Shown here: piece after piece, positions 15,653 to 23,332 of the stretch
Layout: every line of letters starts with the position of its first letter
Position numbering within the stretch: the stretch's first letter is position 1
Source: CAKUFA01 sp963646285
GTDB lineage: Bacteria; Bacillota; Clostridia; Christensenellales; Aristaeellaceae
Assembly: GCA_963646285.1 (NCBI GenBank)
Contig: CAVIWF010000042.1
Coordinates: forward strand, 1 to 23,900
Reading direction: 5' to 3'
DNA: 23,900 nucleotides
The notes under the pieces: generated by a model
Database searches by the model: none
Told to the model about the DNA's origin: nothing
The model's input: the letters and a program-made list of their open reading frames with translations, nothing else
Made by a program: the position numbers and the translations under genes

Positions 15653-17008
15653 ATGAAAAAGTACATCTCGATACTCCTGCTTCTGTGCGTCCTGGTTTGC
15701 TCCTTGAACATCAGTGTGGCTTTGGGTGAAGATGAAAAGATCTTTGCCGGTCACACCATCGTTTACACGGGCACGGGAGACAGCACCGAACAGGCTGCAA
15801 CCCAAGCCGTTATCGACAAGTTCATGGAAGATACCGGCTGCGAAGTGAAGACCATCTTCATTGGCGACAACTACGATACCAAGATCACTGCCATGATTGC
15901 CGCCAACGAAACCATCGACATCGGCCAGATGGAAAGTGGTACCATTGCTTACAAGCTGGCTGAACAGGGGAAATTTGAGCCTCTGGACAGCTACCTGGAG
16001 GCCGATGGCATCTCCCTGGACGACTATGTGGGCGGTGCCTACTACTACGACAACGACGGCAACATCATTTCCTACAGTGGTGCCATTGAACTGATGCAGA
16101 TGTTCTACTGCAAGGATGTCTTTGATGAGGCTGGTCTCAGCTATCCCCCTGCCGACCCGGATGACGCTTGGACCTGGGATGAATTCGTGGATGTCGCCAT
16201 GAAGCTCACCAAGGATGCCAACGGCAAGACCCCTTATGACGAAGGCTTTGATGCTGATAACATCGTACGCTATGGTGTGAACATGGGCATCTGGTGGCCT
16301 ATCTGGGGCTCCTTCGTGTTGTCTAACGGCGGCACGCTGGTTGATGATAGCGGCAATTTCGCCTTGAACCAGCCTGCGGCTGTAGAAGCCATCCAGAAGC
16401 TTGCCGACCTGTCCCTGGTCAATCACTGCATGCCTAACACCGTTCAGCAGGAAGGCATGCCTGGCTCGGACGTTGCTCTGTTGACTGGTGCTTATGCCAT
16501 GGTGATTGACGGCCAGTGGCTGGCACTGCAGTTGTCCGAATCCGGCGTCGATTTCGAAGTTGGCGCCATGCCCAAGATGGGCGAGCAGTGTGTTTCCATC
16601 TGCACGAACTCCATGACCGTGATCATGTCTGACAGCACTGAAAAAGAAGCCGCTTGGGCATTGCTGAAGTACATGAATGATCCTTCCACCAACATTACCC
16701 TGTTTGAAAATGGCAACCTGATGCCTGCCGAAAAGAAATGGCTCACCGAGGAAGCATATCTCAATCAGTGGGCAGCAGCAGGGAATCCGGCTCGTCCTTC
16801 CACCTACAGCGGCATCATCAAAATGCTGCTGAACAACGCCGTTCCTCCGCTCACCGCTGACATCATCGGTTTCCCGGATATGATCGACATTGTGAATACA
16901 GAGATGGACGAAGTCATGTATGGCAACAAGACGGCTCAGCAGGGCATGGACGATGCTGCAGCCTCCATCGAGGCAGCAGGCATTGTGCTTGGCACTCGCG
17001 GCAAATAA
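15653..17008 (+). CDS. Sugar-type substrate-binding protein, family 1
   Basis: This 451-residue protein is an extracytoplasmic sugar-binding protein of ABC family 1. An N-terminal signal sequence (MKKYISILLLLCVLVCSLNI...) leads to a likely cut near VALG/EDEK. The mature part shows the family layout: TQAVIDKFMEDTGCEVKTIFIGDNYDTKITAMIAANETIDIGQ (about 50-90), the hinge region with YYDNDGNIISYSG, DAWTWDEFVDVAMKLT (about 183-198) and GAYAMVIDGQW. The two signal-region cysteines do not sit in a standard lipobox (each lacks Gly/Ala/Ser before it). AAAGGAGATG precedes the ATG. The two permease genes follow after a strong hairpin. The ligand is likely an oligosaccharide or glycoside cleaved by the downstream GH4 enzyme. 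Confidence 0.92.
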   Translation: MKKYISILLLLCVLVCSLNISVALGEDEKIFAGHTIVYTGTGDSTEQAATQAVIDKFMEDTGCEVKTIFIGDNYDTKITAMIAANETIDIGQMESGTIAYKLAEQGKFEPLDSYLEADGISLDDYVGGAYYYDNDGNIISYSGAIELMQMFYCKDVFDEAGLSYPPADPDDAWTWDEFVDVAMKLTKDANGKTPYDEGFDADNIVRYGVNMGIWWPIWGSFVLSNGGTLVDDSGNFALNQPAAVEAIQKLADLSLVNHCMPNTVQQEGMPGSDVALLTGAYAMVIDGQWLALQLSESGVDFEVGAMPKMGEQCVSICTNSMTVIMSDSTEKEAAWALLKYMNDPSTNITLFENGNLMPAEKKWLTEEAYLNQWAAAGNPARPSTYSGIIKMLLNNAVPPLTADIIGFPDMIDIVNTEMDEVMYGNKTAQQGMDDAAASIEAAGIVLGTRGK

Positions 17009-17034
17009 CGTTATCCATCTGGGTTACGCATCAC

Positions 17035-17068
17035 GGGGTGCGGTTTCTAAAAAGCCGCACCCCTTTTT
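17035..17068 (+). terminator. Intrinsic terminator/attenuator between binding protein and permeases
   Basis: GGGGTGCGG (17035-17043) pairs perfectly with CCGCACCCC (17055-17063), followed by TTTTT (17064-17068). With the permease genes only 28 bp beyond and no clear new promoter, partial read-through would yield excess binding protein over permease. Confidence 0.85.
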
Positions 17069-17095
17069 CAAACAGGAAGGAGGGCGAAAGACTTT

Positions 17096-18004
17096 ATGAA
17101 GACAGCATCCTCCTTGCGGCAAAGCAGCCGCAGCGAGACGCTTACCGGATGGCTTTTCGCTGCACCGGCACTCATTGGTTTTGTTCTGCTTACCGTAGTA
17201 CCGATGATTGTTTCACTGGTTCTCAGTTTAACGGATTACAGCGTTTTTAAGCAGGAAGTCAACTTTCTGGGACTGGGCAACTATCTGACCATGTTCAGCA
17301 GTAAGGATGTATACTTTAAGGACGCTCTGAAGGCTACCGCCTATTATACCCTGCTGAACGTACCTGCCTCGCTGCTGGTTTCCCTGCTGCTTGCCTTGGC
17401 CCTGAATACAAACATCAAGGGACGTGGAATTTTCCGTTCTATTTTCTATCTTCCCTCCATTGTGCCTTCCGTGGCAAGCTGCGTGGTATGGCTATGGTTA
17501 CTGAACCAGCAATACGGTTTGCTGACCACGGTGGCTAAGAACCTGGGCTTCGGCACCCCCGGTTGGCTGTGGGACAAGAAAACGGTTATTCCCACCATTG
17601 TTATGATGGGGCTGTGGAACACAGGCAATACCATGGTCATCTTTCTTGCAGGGTTGCAGGGCATCCCTCGTGTCTACTATGAAGCAGTGGATGTGGACGG
17701 CGGCAATGCCTGGCATAAACTGATCTATGTGGTGTTGCCCATGCTGACACCTACCATCTTCTTTAACGCCATGACAGCCATTATTGGTTCCTTCCAGGTG
17801 TTTACGGAAGGCTACATTCTTACCAAAGGTGGTCCCGGCAACAGTTCTCTCTTCTATGTTTATTACCTGTTCCGCCAGGCCTTTGAAAAAGCTAACATGG
17901 GCTATGCCTGCGCCTTAGCCTGGTTCCTGATGCTGATCATTCTGTTCATTACCATGATCGTGCTGAAGACGCAGAAAAAATGGGTCTATTATGGAGGTGA
18001 TTGA
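17096..18004 (+). CDS. Sugar ABC transporter permease, MalF/UgpA type
   Basis: The 302-residue membrane protein has the six-helix plan of MalF/UgpA-like permeases (first helix about 18-44, WLFAAPALIGFVLLTVVPMIVSLVLSLTDY). The EAA loop that contacts the ATPase is visible as YYEAVDVDGGNAWHKLIYVVLPMLTP (about 199-224), and the family motif GYILTKGGPGNSS follows near 243-255. It forms the channel with the next gene product. GGAGGGCG is the ribosome site, with a slightly long gap of about eight bases. Its TGA lies next to the ribosome site of the second permease, so the two are coupled. No ATPase gene is nearby; a shared MsmX-like subunit elsewhere is presumed. Confidence 0.94.
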   Translation: MKTASSLRQSSRSETLTGWLFAAPALIGFVLLTVVPMIVSLVLSLTDYSVFKQEVNFLGLGNYLTMFSSKDVYFKDALKATAYYTLLNVPASLLVSLLLALALNTNIKGRGIFRSIFYLPSIVPSVASCVVWLWLLNQQYGLLTTVAKNLGFGTPGWLWDKKTVIPTIVMMGLWNTGNTMVIFLAGLQGIPRVYYEAVDVDGGNAWHKLIYVVLPMLTPTIFFNAMTAIIGSFQVFTEGYILTKGGPGNSSLFYVYYLFRQAFEKANMGYACALAWFLMLIILFITMIVLKTQKKWVYYGGD

Positions 18005-18006
18005 GG

Positions 18007-18840
18007 ATGAAGAAGAAGCACCTCATCGGTAAGCTCCTGCTCTACCTTGCACTTCTATGCTTTGCTTTTATTGCCATCCTGCCATTTCTGTGGATGGTTC
18101 GGTCATCCTTCATGACCCTGAAGCAAATCTTCGTGATGCCTCCCAAGTGGATTCCTGACCCATGGACATTTGCCAACTACAAGGATGTTGCCTCCAAAAC
18201 AAGCATCTTTAGTTACTTCGGCAACAGTATCTACTTGGTTTTCATGAACATTGTTGGCGTGTTGCTCACAGGAAGCATGGCCGCCTATGCCTTTTCCCGT
18301 GTGCGCTGGCGTGGACGTGACAAAATTTTCGCACTGCTGCTGACTTCCATGATGCTTCCCTCTGCCGTAACACTGATCCCCGTTTACATCGGCTGGAGCA
18401 AGCTTGGTTTGGTAGATACGTACGCTCCTCTCATCATCCCGGCTTTTTTGGGTGGCGGCGCATATAACATTTTTCTGCTAAGGCAGTTCTTCCTGACCAT
18501 CCCGCATGAACTGGACGAAGCAGCACTGGTCGACGGCGCTTCCCGCTTCCGCATCTACTGGAACATCGATCTTCCCCTGGCTGCATCCGCCATGATCGTT
18601 GTCGGTCTACTGGACTTCATGAGCACCTGGAACGATTTCCTTCCCCAGATGCTTTACATCAACACCATGGATCGTTACACCGTAGCCGTTGGTCTGCAAA
18701 ATCTTCTTGGCAAGTACAGTTCCAAGTGGAACATTGTATTGACAGCCTCAGTCATTGTTTCCCTGCCGTGTGTTATTGTGTTCCTCTTTGGTCAGAAACA
18801 CATCATTGGTGGCATTGCCATGACAGGCATTAAAGGTTAA
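18007..18840 (+). CDS. Sugar ABC transporter permease, MalG/UgpE type
   Basis: The 277-residue MalG-type permease has a first helix (LLLYLALLCFAFIAILPFLWMV) followed by the diagnostic RSSFMTLKQIF, helices across 75-260, and the EAA loop ELDEAALVDGASRFRIYWNIDLPLAA (about 169-194). It ends with the common FGQKHIIGGIAMTGIKG. The start is ATG 18007, six bases after GGAGGTGA (17993-18000); an in-frame TTG at 18001 directly abuts that ribosome site and is less likely. It is two bases past the stop of the partner permease. The glycosidase gene follows 20 bp downstream in the same operon. Confidence 0.94.
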   Translation: MKKKHLIGKLLLYLALLCFAFIAILPFLWMVRSSFMTLKQIFVMPPKWIPDPWTFANYKDVASKTSIFSYFGNSIYLVFMNIVGVLLTGSMAAYAFSRVRWRGRDKIFALLLTSMMLPSAVTLIPVYIGWSKLGLVDTYAPLIIPAFLGGGAYNIFLLRQFFLTIPHELDEAALVDGASRFRIYWNIDLPLAASAMIVVGLLDFMSTWNDFLPQMLYINTMDRYTVAVGLQNLLGKYSSKWNIVLTASVIVSLPCVIVFLFGQKHIIGGIAMTGIKG

Positions 18841-18860
18841 GAAAGAAGGCGTATCTTATC

Positions 18861-20240
18861 ATGAAAGGTCCCAAAATTGTGGTCATCGGCGCCGGTAGCG
18901 CCATCTTCGGTCTGGCTAATCTTGGCGCTATCATGCGCACAGAATCTCTAAAGGGAGCAACGCTTGCCCTATGTGACATCAATACCGAAGGGCTGGAGAA
19001 AATCCGCAAGCTTGCCGAGCGCATCAATCAGGAATGGGGCTCCGAAATGCAGATTGAAACGTCTGCAGATCGCTGTGCCCTGCTCCCCGGAGCAGATTTT
19101 GTGATCATTTCCATTGCCATTGATCGTGAAAAATGCTGGAAAAGTGATTTCCTGCTGGGGCAGCAATTCGGCATTATGCACTATGCAGAAAACGGCGGTC
19201 CCGGTGGTTTCTTCCATGCAGCTCGAAACATGGCTATTCTCATGCCCATTTTCCGGGATATTGAGCGGCTTGCTCCCGAGGCTCTTGTACTGAATTTCAG
19301 CAACCCCATGACCCGTATCTGTACCGCCGCCGCTCGATATACCAAGTTGAAAATGGTGGGTATCTGCCATCAGCTGGATCACGGTTACCTGATGGCCGCC
19401 AGAATCCTCGGCCCTGCCTTGGGCATGGATACATCCCGTGACTATGTTTTCCGTTGGGAATCCGGCGGCGACGTAGCCGGTAAACTGGTGGAAGCCGGAC
19501 ACAAGCGCTTCAATATTCTCGCTTCCGGCATCAATCACTTTACCTGGTACAAATCCATTGTGGACAAGAAAACAGGTGAGGAGCTTCTGCCTCTCTTTAA
19601 GCAGCTGTTCTTGGAGCAAAAAGATTTTGAGCCCTATACCCGAGCTATTCTGGAAGCCTACGGCGAATGTCCTACCTCCGGCGATGCGCACTGTCTGGAG
19701 TATCTACCCTTCACCTCCAACATGAAGCGAAAGACCTGGGAGCGCATGGATATTCAGATGTATCCGCTGGATATTCAGGATCAGAACCGTGACGACATGT
19801 GGAAGGAAATCGAAGCCATGGGCTCCGGCGAAAAGAGCATTGACGACCTGAAGCATGAGCACACAGAGCGTGCCGAGTTGATTGCCGCTGCCGTGTGGAA
19901 TGACGAGAACTATTACGACTATGCCGTCAATATTCCCAACACCAACGGTGTTATTGCCAACATGGATCGGGATGCCATCGTGGAGGTTCCGGCTGTGTTG
20001 AACAAACAGGGCGTCCTGGGTATTGCCACCGGCGAGCTTTCCCCTATTGCGGCAACACTGTGCAATCGTCAGAAGACCATTGTGGACTATGCGGTGAAAG
20101 GAATGGTGGAAGGTGACTACCAATCTTCTCTGACCGCTCTGGCGCTGGATCCTATGATTGATGACCTGGACATTGCCCGCAAGCTTCTTGATGAAGGACT
20201 GCGAATCAACGCCGACTATTTGCCGCAATTTCATCAGTAA
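18861..20240 (+). CDS. Glycoside hydrolase family 4 enzyme (alpha-galactosidase/alpha-glucosidase-like)
   Basis: The 459-residue protein is a GH4 glycosidase, a family that hydrolyses by transient oxidation with NAD and a divalent metal. Visible are the Rossmann start KIVVIGAGSAIFG (5-17), Asp39 at the end of the second strand, NGGPGGFFHAAR (111-122), NFSNPM (145-150), the metal ligand Cys169 within GICHQLDHG, and His226 in GINHFTWY. It has no signal peptide and no phospho-sugar PTS nearby, so it probably cleaves an unphosphorylated glycoside imported by the adjacent ABC system. The motif after Cys169 (CHQL) differs from the CHSV of MelA-type alpha-galactosidases and from the CNVP/CDMP of 6-phosphoglycosidases, so the substrate cannot be named. 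It is the last gene of the locus and ends at a large hairpin. The ribosome site (GAAGG) is weak. Confidence 0.93.
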   Translation: MKGPKIVVIGAGSAIFGLANLGAIMRTESLKGATLALCDINTEGLEKIRKLAERINQEWGSEMQIETSADRCALLPGADFVIISIAIDREKCWKSDFLLGQQFGIMHYAENGGPGGFFHAARNMAILMPIFRDIERLAPEALVLNFSNPMTRICTAAARYTKLKMVGICHQLDHGYLMAARILGPALGMDTSRDYVFRWESGGDVAGKLVEAGHKRFNILASGINHFTWYKSIVDKKTGEELLPLFKQLFLEQKDFEPYTRAILEAYGECPTSGDAHCLEYLPFTSNMKRKTWERMDIQMYPLDIQDQNRDDMWKEIEAMGSGEKSIDDLKHEHTERAELIAAAVWNDENYYDYAVNIPNTNGVIANMDRDAIVEVPAVLNKQGVLGIATGELSPIAATLCNRQKTIVDYAVKGMVEGDYQSSLTALALDPMIDDLDIARKLLDEGLRINADYLPQFHQ

Positions 20241-20245
20241 ATGAA

Positions 20246-20307
20246 AATCCGCTGCATATCATAAGCGAAAGGAACCATGTCCTTCCTCTAGTGATATGCA
20301 GCGGATT
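20246..20307. terminator. Long bidirectional terminator hairpin
   Basis: AATCCGCTGCATATCA (20246-20261) pairs over 16 bases with TGATATGCAGCGGATT (20292-20307). The 30-base loop contains an inner AAGGA/TCCTT stem. T-runs are short (ACTTTTCC on the plus side, ATTTTCATTT on the minus side). It lies between the convergent GH4 and recX genes, and its right arm includes the recX stop codon. Confidence 0.8.
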
Positions 20308-20935
20308 ACTTTTCCGCCAGATTTGTCTTTGCCCTCTCCAGCGCATCCTTCGCAATGCCATACCCGAATCCCCGCCTTGACAGCATGGCAAGAATCCGTG
20401 CAGCGGTCTTTCTCGGCTCCTCCCCGGTTTTCGCCCGACGGAGGGCTTTTTCTGCCAGCAAGGTCGCCTGACAAATTTGCTCTTCCTCGTCCATTTCATC
20501 AAGAGCTGTAGCCGCCTCTTCGGCCGTAATGCCCTTCTGCTTCAGTTCCTGGGCAATCCGCTGCCGCCCCAAACCGTGGCGGGCACGGGCGGCCACCCAT
20601 TGCCGGGCAAAATCCCCATCATCCAGCAGCTGTTCCCGTTCCAGCTTGTACAGCACCATTTCAATGGTGCATGGACGGTAGCCGATACGCTTCAGCTTAT
20701 CCTCGATTTCCTTCCGGCTGCACGGCCTGGCTGCCAGAGCAGCCACTGCCCGGTCCAGTGCGAACCGGTACTGGCGAACCATCAGCCACTGATCATAAGC
20801 CTCCAGGTCGATGGGCGTTCCTTCCTCCAAGGGGCGTTCCCGGAAAAGCGCCAGCGGCACCAGAATGGTTTCGCAGCCGTTGACCGTCAGGCGGAACTTT
20901 CCTCTCTCCCGCTTGACTTCGGTAATCACGTCCAT
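20306..20935 (-). CDS. recX: RecX, regulatory protein for RecA
   Basis: The 209-residue protein matches RecX in size and in its repeated three-helix modules: RFALDRAVAALAARPCSRKEIEDKLKRIGY, VLYKLEREQLLDDGDFARQWVAARARHGLGRQRIAQELKQKGI, and a third module ending in RILAMLSRRGFGYGIAKDALE. An N-terminal beta-rich extension (1-50) is common in Bacillota. RecX binds RecA filaments and restrains recombinase activity; recA is not in the window. Its start lies 10 bases inside the upstream hydrolase gene. Its ribosome site and ATG fall in a seven-pair hairpin, suggesting that translation depends on ribosomes finishing the upstream gene. The stop codon lies in the arm of the shared terminator. Confidence 0.93.
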   Translation of the reverse strand: MDVITEVKRERGKFRLTVNGCETILVPLALFRERPLEEGTPIDLEAYDQWLMVRQYRFALDRAVAALAARPCSRKEIEDKLKRIGYRPCTIEMVLYKLEREQLLDDGDFARQWVAARARHGLGRQRIAQELKQKGITAEEAATALDEMDEEEQICQATLLAEKALRRAKTGEEPRKTAARILAMLSRRGFGYGIAKDALERAKTNLAEK

Positions 20936-22098
20936 GAGGGTATCTCCCTCATCAAAGCATAGCGAAGCACATCCCGGTTCACCACACCCAGGCGGCCGGT
21001 ACGCAGTTCGCTGGCTCCCCCGTTTAGGAAAATCACCTGCTGGTCATGGGTGAAGAACGCCCCATCTACGCACCCATAGGCAAAGCCCTGATGTCCCATG
21101 ATGGGCATGTCAGGTGCCTCCGGCAAGGTAAAGCGAATCAGTCCCAGCCCGTAATCCATGCCCGGGGAAAGCGGGCCGTAGGATGCCTGAGGAGTCATCA
21201 TCATCCGCAGAGTTTCCGGTCGCATGAGCTGTTGATGATTTACTGTCCCCTCCTGCTGCAGGAAGGCAAGCAGCTTGCTCAGGGACGCACAGGTGGTGTA
21301 CATGGCGCCTGCCGTGTGGCCAAAGTGGCGCAGCGGATCCGGAGATTCTAGCGATTTCCTGCCAAGGGGCGTGATCCGCACGTCCTCGCTTCTGCCCCGC
21401 TGCACCACTCGGCGAATGGGCATGATGCGATCCTCCTGCAAACCAGATGCGTCCATGGTCGCTTCCATGCCCAGGGGCTGAAAAACCAGCTCCTGCATGA
21501 CCCTGGCAAGGGACTTCCCTGTTACCTGTTCCATAACACATCCCAGCAAGCCAAAGCCCAGATTACAGTAAGCGAACCGTTCCCCCGGAAGAGAGCCACG
21601 CACGCCTTCCGCCTGCAGCACCTCTTGATAGGGAAGGCCGTGATCCAGCGCATACTGATAGGCAGGCCCGTCCCGCAGGCCAGAAGTATGGCAAAGGAGC
21701 TGATGAATGGTCACATCCCGCATGGCAGGAATGCCCTGACTATCCGGCAAATACTGAGCCACCGGTGCATCCAGCGAAAGAGCGTCCGCTTCCCACAGGC
21801 GAAGGATGGTCAACGCTGTAGCCATTTTGGTGATGGAAGCTACCCGGTACATGGTATCTGCCGTGGCCGTGTGCTGAATATCCCCGCTAACAGAAACATG
21901 CACCTGCGCCTCTTGATCCCCTTTCTGCAAAAGCAGGGAGGAACCAAGCACATGGTGCTTCGTCAGGATTCGTTGGTACTCGGATAAATGATGTATGGGC
22001 GTGCCGGTATGTGCCACTGTCATCTTCCCCCGGGGGGATGGTGCCAGCAGGGGCAGGGCAAGGCGGTAAGCGACGTTCTTCATCAATCCCGTAGGCAT
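20926..22098 (-). CDS. Beta-lactamase-fold serine hydrolase (class C/PBP-like)
   Basis: The 390-residue protein belongs to the beta-lactamase-related serine hydrolase family. Visible catalytic motifs are Ser88-x-x-Lys91 (SITK), Tyr177-Cys-Asn179 (YCN) and His336-Gln-Gly (HQG, the KTG equivalent). Other conserved parts are TIHQLLCHTSGLRDG (130-144) and VFQPLGMEATMD. No clear signal peptide exists in the predicted start region, so it may be cytoplasmic, in which case esterase or D-aminopeptidase-type activity is as likely as cell-wall or antibiotic hydrolysis. The start at 22098 follows AGGAGG, which overlaps the lgt stop. It lies between lgt and recX in one operon. Family membership is secure; substrate is unknown and antibiotic resistance should not be assumed. 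Confidence 0.9.
   Translation of the reverse strand: MPTGLMKNVAYRLALPLLAPSPRGKMTVAHTGTPIHHLSEYQRILTKHHVLGSSLLLQKGDQEAQVHVSVSGDIQHTATADTMYRVASITKMATALTILRLWEADALSLDAPVAQYLPDSQGIPAMRDVTIHQLLCHTSGLRDGPAYQYALDHGLPYQEVLQAEGVRGSLPGERFAYCNLGFGLLGCVMEQVTGKSLARVMQELVFQPLGMEATMDASGLQEDRIMPIRRVVQRGRSEDVRITPLGRKSLESPDPLRHFGHTAGAMYTTCASLSKLLAFLQQEGTVNHQQLMRPETLRMMMTPQASYGPLSPGMDYGLGLIRFTLPEAPDMPIMGHQGFAYGCVDGAFFTHDQQVIFLNGGASELRTGRLGVVNRDVLRYALMREIPSWT
20933..20952 (-). promoter_or_regulatory. Hairpin masking the recX ribosome site and start codon
   Basis: ATGAGGG (20946-20952 on the minus strand) pairs with CCCTCAT (20934-20940) around a five-base loop. The stem includes the GGGAG ribosome site and two bases of the ATG. 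The upstream gene stops at 20926, inside recX, so its ribosomes would melt the stem: a classical coupling arrangement, inferred from sequence only. Confidence 0.5.
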
Positions 22099-22107
22099 AG
22101 GAACCTC

Positions 22108-23226
22108 CTATTGAATGCGCTTGTTGGCAATGGGATAATAGCAGCAGCCGTCCGTCAGCAGGTTAATCGTCAGCAGCATGCACAGCAGCAAATCATTTTT
22201 CCACATAGCAATGGAAGACGATGCCAGCGTCCGTCTGCAAAGCAGGGAGAAAAGAACCGGAAGCAGTGGCAGCAGGGAAACACCTCGCTGCCTGACGGAC
22301 AGATGGCTGTCCAATGCCAGCATGACGGATGCAGCCGCCGTGCCGCATGCGCTGATAAGCCACACTGCTTCGTATCCAAGGAAAGCCTCGTGAGGACGGG
22401 GCAGCAGCAGACTTGCCATCAGGATGCATAAAGCAGCAACCACGCTGGGAACCCATGCATATTTCCTGCGCTTGCGCCCCACAGCCCGCCACGCATAAAG
22501 TCCGCACACCAGAAGGCACAAACAAACGCTGAGCAGCTGACTCACCCGGGCGTTGCCTCCCGTTGTCATCAGGCTATCCAGCCGAAGTCCTTCCACAATC
22601 AGCCGACCTCCGCCATAAATGAGCAGGTACCAAAAAAGAATATCACCGGAGGAGCGCATTTTTTTCCGTGTCAAGGCAAGGGCAATGAAACCCATCAGGT
22701 TCCACATGGATTCATAAAAGAAGGTTGCCATATGCCACACGTAGGTACCGTTTTCTGGAATCAGCACGGCAAAGGGGAAGAATTGCAGTGCCTGGTTGGT
22801 GACTTCCAAACCGTAAGCTTCCATGTTGAAAAAATTTCCCCACCGGCCAATCGCCTGCGCCAACAGCACGCCGGGTGCAATCATGTCCAACAAACGCAGC
22901 AGCGCAATATGCCGTTTGCGGCTGAAGACAAGAGCCGCCAGTGCACCTCCGATAATACCGCCGTAAATGGCCAGTCCCCCGTTCCATATAGCGAAGATGC
23001 TCCAGGGATGGCCAGCAAACGTATCCCATGCGAAAACCACATAATACAGCCGGGCACCGATGACGCCACAAGGGATCAGCCACAACGCCAGGTCCACCAC
23101 AGTATCCTTGGGTAAACCCATTCGCTTTTCTTCATGCATGGCCCAGAGAATAGCTGCGCAAATCCCTGACACAACCAGCACACTGTACCAGGGCAGGGTT
23201 GAAAAAATATATCGACTGGATGGCAT
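22108..23226 (-). CDS. lgt: Prolipoprotein diacylglyceryl transferase with a long C-terminal extension
   Basis: Lgt transfers diacylglycerol from phosphatidylglycerol to the lipobox Cys of prelipoproteins in the membrane. The signature GRWGNFFNMEAYG spans 127-139 (Arg128, Asn131, Glu136), and GGRLIVEGLR (206-215) holds the second conserved Arg. NGGLAIYGGIIGG (82-94) matches the conserved headgroup-binding region. The protein has 372 residues, whereas typical Lgt has about 260-290; the extra part (about 255-372) contains further hydrophobic segments (257-275, 286-304, 316-330, 345-360) and has no recognised domain. GGGAGG precedes the ATG, and a good promoter lies 30 bp upstream. It is first in an operon with a beta-lactamase-fold hydrolase and recX. 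Confidence 0.95.
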   Translation of the reverse strand: MPSSRYIFSTLPWYSVLVVSGICAAILWAMHEEKRMGLPKDTVVDLALWLIPCGVIGARLYYVVFAWDTFAGHPWSIFAIWNGGLAIYGGIIGGALAALVFSRKRHIALLRLLDMIAPGVLLAQAIGRWGNFFNMEAYGLEVTNQALQFFPFAVLIPENGTYVWHMATFFYESMWNLMGFIALALTRKKMRSSGDILFWYLLIYGGGRLIVEGLRLDSLMTTGGNARVSQLLSVCLCLLVCGLYAWRAVGRKRRKYAWVPSVVAALCILMASLLLPRPHEAFLGYEAVWLISACGTAAASVMLALDSHLSVRQRGVSLLPLLPVLFSLLCRRTLASSSIAMWKNDLLLCMLLTINLLTDGCCYYPIANKRIQ

Positions 23227-23255
23227 AACCGTACCTCCCGTGAAATCTCCTGTCC

Positions 23256-23285
23256 ATTATAAGCCATGGAAGAAGAAAGCGTCAA
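23256..23285 (-). promoter_or_regulatory. Promoter of the lgt-hydrolase-recX operon
   Basis: On the minus strand TTGACG (23280-23285), an 18-bp spacer and a perfect TATAAT (23256-23261) lie 30 bp before lgt. The -35 box directly follows the T-tract of the TM2 gene terminator. Confidence 0.8.
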
Positions 23286-23314
23286 TGAAAATGAAAAAGC
23301 AGCCCGAAGGCTGC
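23286..23314 (-). terminator. Intrinsic terminator of the TM2-domain gene
   Basis: On the minus strand GCAGCC-TTCG-GGCTGC (23299-23314) forms a six-pair stem with a UUCG tetraloop, followed by TTTTTCATTTTCATT. Confidence 0.9.
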
Positions 23315-23332
23315 CGAAAAATCGCTGTATCT

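Noticed and set aside
20926..22098. Antibiotic-resistance beta-lactamase
   Set aside because: The catalytic motifs show only the broad serine-hydrolase family; there is no clear secretion signal, and the operon context is housekeeping.
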